The notes under the pieces: generated by a model | Databases searched by the model: none | Told to the model about the DNA's origin: nothing | The model's input: only the letters and a program-made list of their open reading frames with translations | Program-made: the position numbers and the translations under genes | Shown: piece after piece, positions 5,687 to 8,525 of the stretch | Position numbering within the stretch: position 1 is the stretch's first letter | Layout of the letters: the number at the start of each line of letters is the position of its first letter | Source: HGM12669 sp048527645 | GTDB taxonomy: Bacteria; Bacillota; Clostridia; Oscillospirales; CAG-272 | Assembly: GCA_048527645.1 (NCBI GenBank) | Contig: DBGFNI010000144.1 | Coordinates: forward strand, 1 to 8,525 | Direction: 5' to 3' | DNA: 8,525 nt

Positions 5687-7468
5687 TTATTTTTTCAGAT
5701 TTGCTTCGAGTTTTGCCAACTGATCGTACATTTCCTGCGGGACGCGTTCGCCGATCTGCGCATAGAACTCTTTGATGTTCTCCACATCGGCAAGCCAAGA
5801 CTCGCGATCCACAGAGAGCAGATCCTTCATCGTGTCAAGCGTCAGATCCAAGCCTTCGATGTTGATATCCTCGGCTTTGGGAACGTAACCGATCGGTGTT
5901 TCCACTGCATCAACCTTGTCCTCGCAGCGTGCCAAAATCCACATCAGCACACGCATGTTGTCGCCAAATCCCGGCCAAATGAAATGTCCTTCGTCGTCGG
6001 TACGGAACCAGTTCACATGGAAAATCTTCGGCGCATGGGGGATTTTCTTTCCCATATCCAGCCAGTGCTGGAAATAGTCGCCCATATCATAACCCACAAA
6101 CGGACGCATTGCCATCGGGTCGCGGCGGACAACGCCAACCGCACCGGAAGCTGCAGCGGTGGTTTCGGATGCCATGATCGAACCGACAAAAGCACCGTGC
6201 TCCCAATCGCGGGACTGATACACCAGCGGCGCGGTCTTTGCGCGTCTGCCGCCGAAAATAATCGCGGAGATCGGAACGCCGGTCGTACTGTTGAATTCCT
6301 TGGAGATGCAGGGGCAGTTTTCTGCGACTGCGGTAAAGCGGGAATTGGGATGCGCACCGGAGGTGCCAACCTTGTCATTCTTGTCATACTTTCTGTAATC
6401 CCACTTTTCGCCGCGCCAGTTCAAAGCGTTGGTCGGCGGGTTGTCGTTCAGACCCTCCCACCAAACGGTGTTGTTATCCAGGTCGTGACAAACATTGGTG
6501 AAAATGCAGTCTTTTCTTGTGGTTGCAAGCGCGTTGGGGTTGGAATGCTCGTTGGTGCCGGGAGCAACGCCGAAGAAGCCGTTTTCAGGGTTGACAGCCC
6601 ACAGTCTGCCGTCCTTACCGATGCGCAGCCATGCGATATCATCACCGACACACCACACCTTGTAGCCCTGCTTCTTGTAGATTTCCGGCGGGATGAGCAT
6701 AGCAAGATTCGTTTTGCCGCATGCAGAAGGGAATGCAGCAGAAATATATTTGATGTCGCCGTCGGGAGATTCAATGCCCAGAATGAGCATGTGCTCTGCC
6801 ATCCAGCCCTCCTGTTTGCCAAGGTACGATGCAATACGCAGTGCGAAGCACTTCTTACCGAGCAAGACGTTGCCGCCGTAGCCGGAGTTGACAGACCAGA
6901 TGGTGTTGTCCTCAGGGAAGTGGCAGATATAACGGTTTTCCTCGCTCAGTTCAGCGCGCGCATGCAGACCCTTGACAAAGTCGCCGCTGTCGCCCAGCGC
7001 GTCAATAACCTTTTTGCCGACACGGGTCATGATCACCATGTTCAGCACAACGTAGATGGAATCGGTCAGCTCAATACCGATCTTGGCAAAATCGGAACCC
7101 ACAACGCCCATGGAGTAGGGAATGACATACATGGTTTTGCCCTTGTAGGAACCTGCATACAGCTTTTTCAGTTTTGCATAGCACTCCTGCGGATCCATCC
7201 AGTTGTTGATATTGCCGGCGTCTTCCTTCTTTCTGGTACAGATAAAGGTTCTGCCTTCAACACGCGCGACGTCATTCACGGCGGTTCTGTGCAGATAGCA
7301 GCCGGGGAGCAGATCCTGATTGAGCTTGATCATCTCGCCAGTTTTGCAGGCTTCTTCCCGCAGCTGGTCGATCTGCTCCTGCGAGCCGTCGATCCACTGA
7401 ATGCTGTCGGGACAGACAAGATCAGCCATTTCGTTGATCCAATCCAAAACAAATTTATTGTTGGTCAT
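5687..7468 (-). CDS. pckG: Phosphoenolpyruvate carboxykinase, GTP type
   Basis: Interconverts oxaloacetate plus GTP with phosphoenolpyruvate, CO2 and GDP (EC 4.1.1.32). It works in gluconeogenesis or, in many anaerobes, in the reverse CO2-fixing direction toward C4 acids; cytoplasmic. At 593 residues it matches the GTP-type family, not the roughly 530-residue ATP type. Key sites align with the rat enzyme: DVARVEGRT (66-74), Lys206 and His226 as likely metal ligands, the P-loop PSACGKTN (247-254) with the hyperreactive Cys250 and Lys252, GDDIAW with metal ligand Asp277, NPENGFFGVAPGT (293-305), FGGRR (405-409), RRDPMAMRPF (448-457) and NWFR (486-489). No key residue is missing. Start ATG with AAGGAG (7477-7482) 8 nt before it. 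It has its own promoter with a cre-like site on the -35 box, and a terminator hairpin just after the stop. rsmA lies upstream in the same direction, 153 bp away. Confidence 0.97.
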   Translation of the reverse strand: MTNNKFVLDWINEMADLVCPDSIQWIDGSQEQIDQLREEACKTGEMIKLNQDLLPGCYLHRTAVNDVARVEGRTFICTRKKEDAGNINNWMDPQECYAKLKKLYAGSYKGKTMYVIPYSMGVVGSDFAKIGIELTDSIYVVLNMVIMTRVGKKVIDALGDSGDFVKGLHARAELSEENRYICHFPEDNTIWSVNSGYGGNVLLGKKCFALRIASYLGKQEGWMAEHMLILGIESPDGDIKYISAAFPSACGKTNLAMLIPPEIYKKQGYKVWCVGDDIAWLRIGKDGRLWAVNPENGFFGVAPGTNEHSNPNALATTRKDCIFTNVCHDLDNNTVWWEGLNDNPPTNALNWRGEKWDYRKYDKNDKVGTSGAHPNSRFTAVAENCPCISKEFNSTTGVPISAIIFGGRRAKTAPLVYQSRDWEHGAFVGSIMASETTAAASGAVGVVRRDPMAMRPFVGYDMGDYFQHWLDMGKKIPHAPKIFHVNWFRTDDEGHFIWPGFGDNMRVLMWILARCEDKVDAVETPIGYVPKAEDINIEGLDLTLDTMKDLLSVDRESWLADVENIKEFYAQIGERVPQEMYDQLAKLEANLKK

Positions 7469-7493
7469 GGTAATCTCTCCTTATTTCTATTTG

Positions 7494-7522
7494 AATTTTT
7501 GATAATCGGAAAATCAAAAATT
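7494..7522 (-). repeat. 10-bp inverted repeat in the pckG leader
   Basis: AATTTTTGAT (7494-7503) and ATCAAAAATT (7513-7522) are perfect inverted copies separated by 9 nt. They lie between the predicted transcription start (about 7528) and the ribosome binding site (7477-7482), so the leader RNA can fold into a hairpin ending about 11 nt before that site. It has no GC-rich stem or U tract of a terminator. It could stabilise the 5' end, or the DNA could be an operator. Confidence 0.5.
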
Positions 7523-7534
7523 TCTGTTAGTGTA

Positions 7535-7562
7535 ATTATAGCACGAAATTTGTAATTTGCAA
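7535..7562 (-). promoter_or_regulatory. Sigma-A-type promoter of pckG
   Basis: On the minus strand TTGCAA (7557-7562) is followed after 16 bp by a perfect TATAAT (7535-7540) with the extended -10 element TG one base before it. Transcription would begin near 7528, giving a leader of about 60 nt. The hexamers are the same as those of the mnmA promoter. Confidence 0.85.
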
Positions 7563-7571
7563 GCGCTTTTT
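7558..7571. promoter_or_regulatory. Candidate catabolite-responsive element (cre) at the pckG promoter
   Basis: TGCAAGCGCTTTTT carries the palindromic core AAGCGCTT (7561-7568) typical of sites bound by CcpA in Firmicutes (TGWAANCGNTNWCA), matching at 11 of 14 places. It overlaps the -35 box, where binding would repress. Repression of a PEP carboxykinase gene by good carbon sources makes physiological sense. CcpA itself is not in the window, so the call is an inference. Confidence 0.5.
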
Positions 7572-7588
7572 GGTACTTTGTGCAATAT

Positions 7589-7613
7589 TTAACATTTTGA
7601 ATTCATTTGTTAA
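7589..7613. repeat. AT-rich inverted repeat after rsmA
   Basis: TTAACA (7589-7594) and TGTTAA (7608-7613) flank a 13-nt loop containing GAATTC. It starts 9 nt after the rsmA stop codon on the minus strand. The stem is short and AT-only with no U tract, so it is a poor terminator. No better terminator for rsmA is seen before the pckG promoter. Confidence 0.3.
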
Positions 7614-7621
7614 CTTTTATG

Positions 7622-8494
7622 TTACATTCCGTTGCTGTTCTGCTTGAAAAGTGCGTTGGAAATGTCGGCGAACTGTTGCAGACTGAGCTTTTCTCCGCGG
7701 ATATTTTCATCCATGCCAAGCGATTGCAATATTTGGATATACGTGCTCTTTTCCAATTCGGGGATGCCGGCGGACAGCGCGTTGACAAGCGTTTTTCGTC
7801 TTTGCTCGAAGGCGGCACGAATGACGCGGAAGAGCATCGTTTCGCTTTGCACGGATACCGGAGGCGCGGCGTGCCGATGCATGCGGATGACGGCGGAATC
7901 CACCTTCGGAACGGGAATGAAATTTCCCTTTGAAACCGGAAAGAGCGTTTGCACCGAGGCATAGTAGGAGGCGCATGCGGTGATGGCGCCGTATGCATCG
8001 CTGCCCGGGGTGGCGCAGAGGCGCTGTGCGACCTCGCGCTGAATCATTACCGTGATATAATCAAAGGGCAGGCCGGACTCCAGCAGCTTCATCAGTATCG
8101 GAGACGTGATATAATAGGGAAGATTGGCGCAGACGCTTACGCGGGAATCGGAAAAATACTCATCGAAAAGCGCGCGCAGATCCGTTTTCATGATGTCGCC
8201 TTCTATAACGGTCACATTGGGATAGTCCGCCATCGTTTCATGCAGAACGCCGATCAGATCGCGATCGATTTCCACCGCGACCACCTTGCGGTACCGCTGT
8301 GCCAGTTCCTGGGTCAGCGTGCCGATGCCCGGTCCGATCTCAAGAATCGCGTCCTGCGGCTGCGCGCCGCATTCCTGTGCGATGCGCGCGGGAACGGCAG
8401 GATTGACCAGAAAATTCTGACCGAATTTTTTTTGAAAGTGAATGCCGTGCTGCTCCATAATAGTCTTTACGACTTGAATGTCACATAAACGCAT
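7622..8494 (-). CDS. rsmA: 16S rRNA adenine-N6,N6-dimethyltransferase RsmA (KsgA)
   Basis: Puts two methyl groups on each of two adjacent adenines (1518 and 1519 in Escherichia coli numbering) near the 3' end of 16S rRNA, using S-adenosylmethionine, late in small-subunit assembly; loss gives kasugamycin resistance in known bacteria. The 290-residue protein has the usual length. Visible in order: QKKFGQNFL (21-29) at the RNA-binding N-terminus, SAM motif I EIGPGIGTLT (52-61), the acidic EID (76-78) after strand 2, catalytic motif NLPYYITSP (124-132), QREVAQRL (152-159), FIPVPKVDSAV (192-202), and the helical C-terminal domain with FEQRRKTLVNAL (229-240). Start ATG at 8494 with AGAGG 5 nt before it; the N-terminal extension matches the family, so a later start at residue 13 is unlikely. 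The upstream neighbour, often the RNase M5 gene rnmV in Firmicutes, would lie outside the window. Confidence 0.97.
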   Translation of the reverse strand: MRLCDIQVVKTIMEQHGIHFQKKFGQNFLVNPAVPARIAQECGAQPQDAILEIGPGIGTLTQELAQRYRKVVAVEIDRDLIGVLHETMADYPNVTVIEGDIMKTDLRALFDEYFSDSRVSVCANLPYYITSPILMKLLESGLPFDYITVMIQREVAQRLCATPGSDAYGAITACASYYASVQTLFPVSKGNFIPVPKVDSAVIRMHRHAAPPVSVQSETMLFRVIRAAFEQRRKTLVNALSAGIPELEKSTYIQILQSLGMDENIRGEKLSLQQFADISNALFKQNSNGM

Positions 8495-8499
8495 GAGAA

Positions 8500-8525
8500 C
8501 CTCTTTTTGCAGAATTATTTTCTGT
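8500..8525 (-). promoter_or_regulatory. rsmA ribosome binding site and edge dyad
   Basis: On the minus strand AGAGG (8500-8504) lies 5 nt before the rsmA ATG. Just upstream CAGAA (8510-8514) and TTCTG (8520-8524) form a 5-bp inverted repeat with a 5-nt gap. No promoter can be judged because the window ends here. Confidence 0.45.

Noticed and set aside
5651..7555. A 634-codon open frame on the plus strand opposite pckG
   Set aside because: It is a shadow of pckG: the minus-strand frame is a full-length enzyme with every active-site motif, while the plus-strand translation resembles no family I know and has no ribosome binding site suited to its start.
7949..8488. A 179-codon plus-strand frame opposite rsmA
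   Set aside because: Antisense shadow of the conserved methyltransferase core, with no motifs and no start signals.

Overview
The window looks like an ordinary chromosomal segment of a Firmicute of the class Clostridia, probably near the Ruminococcaceae/Oscillospiraceae. This is an inference from mid-range GC content with AT-rich intergenic gaps, strong AGGAGG-type ribosome binding sites, sigma-A-like promoters, the Clostridia-style MnmA sequence, and a large one-chain MacB-like ABC transporter of a kind common in that class. I could not run a taxonomic search. No mobile element, CRISPR array, tRNA, rRNA or phage gene was seen.

Layout: a complete mnmA gene (tRNA 2-thiouridylase) reads rightward from its own consensus promoter. 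It faces four leftward genes across a hairpin that can end transcription in both directions. From right to left, in their order of transcription, these are rsmA/ksgA (16S rRNA dimethyltransferase), pckG (GTP-type phosphoenolpyruvate carboxykinase), a cytoplasmic metallophosphoesterase of unknown substrate, and a 1000-residue ABC transporter with fused ATPase and FtsX-type permease. All five genes are intact, and no gap without a gene exceeds about 200 bases.

Regulation: pckG has a consensus promoter (TTGCAA, 16 bp, extended TATAAT). Its -35 box is overlapped by a catabolite-responsive-element-like palindrome, which would fit glucose repression of a gluconeogenic or anaplerotic enzyme. Its leader carries a 10-bp inverted repeat. 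A hairpin with a short T tract fills most of the 56-bp gap between pckG and the phosphoesterase, so the downstream gene depends either on readthrough or on a promoter inside pckG. The -35 box of mnmA lies inside a perfect 12-bp palindrome. The gap before the ABC transporter gene contains two dyads.

Functionally the genes are mostly core: tRNA wobble-uridine thiolation, ribosome maturation, and the PEP-oxaloacetate node. The phosphoesterase and the ABC transporter are the only two genes whose substrates are open. I see no evidence of a new multi-gene system here. The best leads are the regulatory palindromes, the CxxC-plus-C cysteine set of MnmA, and the two genes of unknown substrate.
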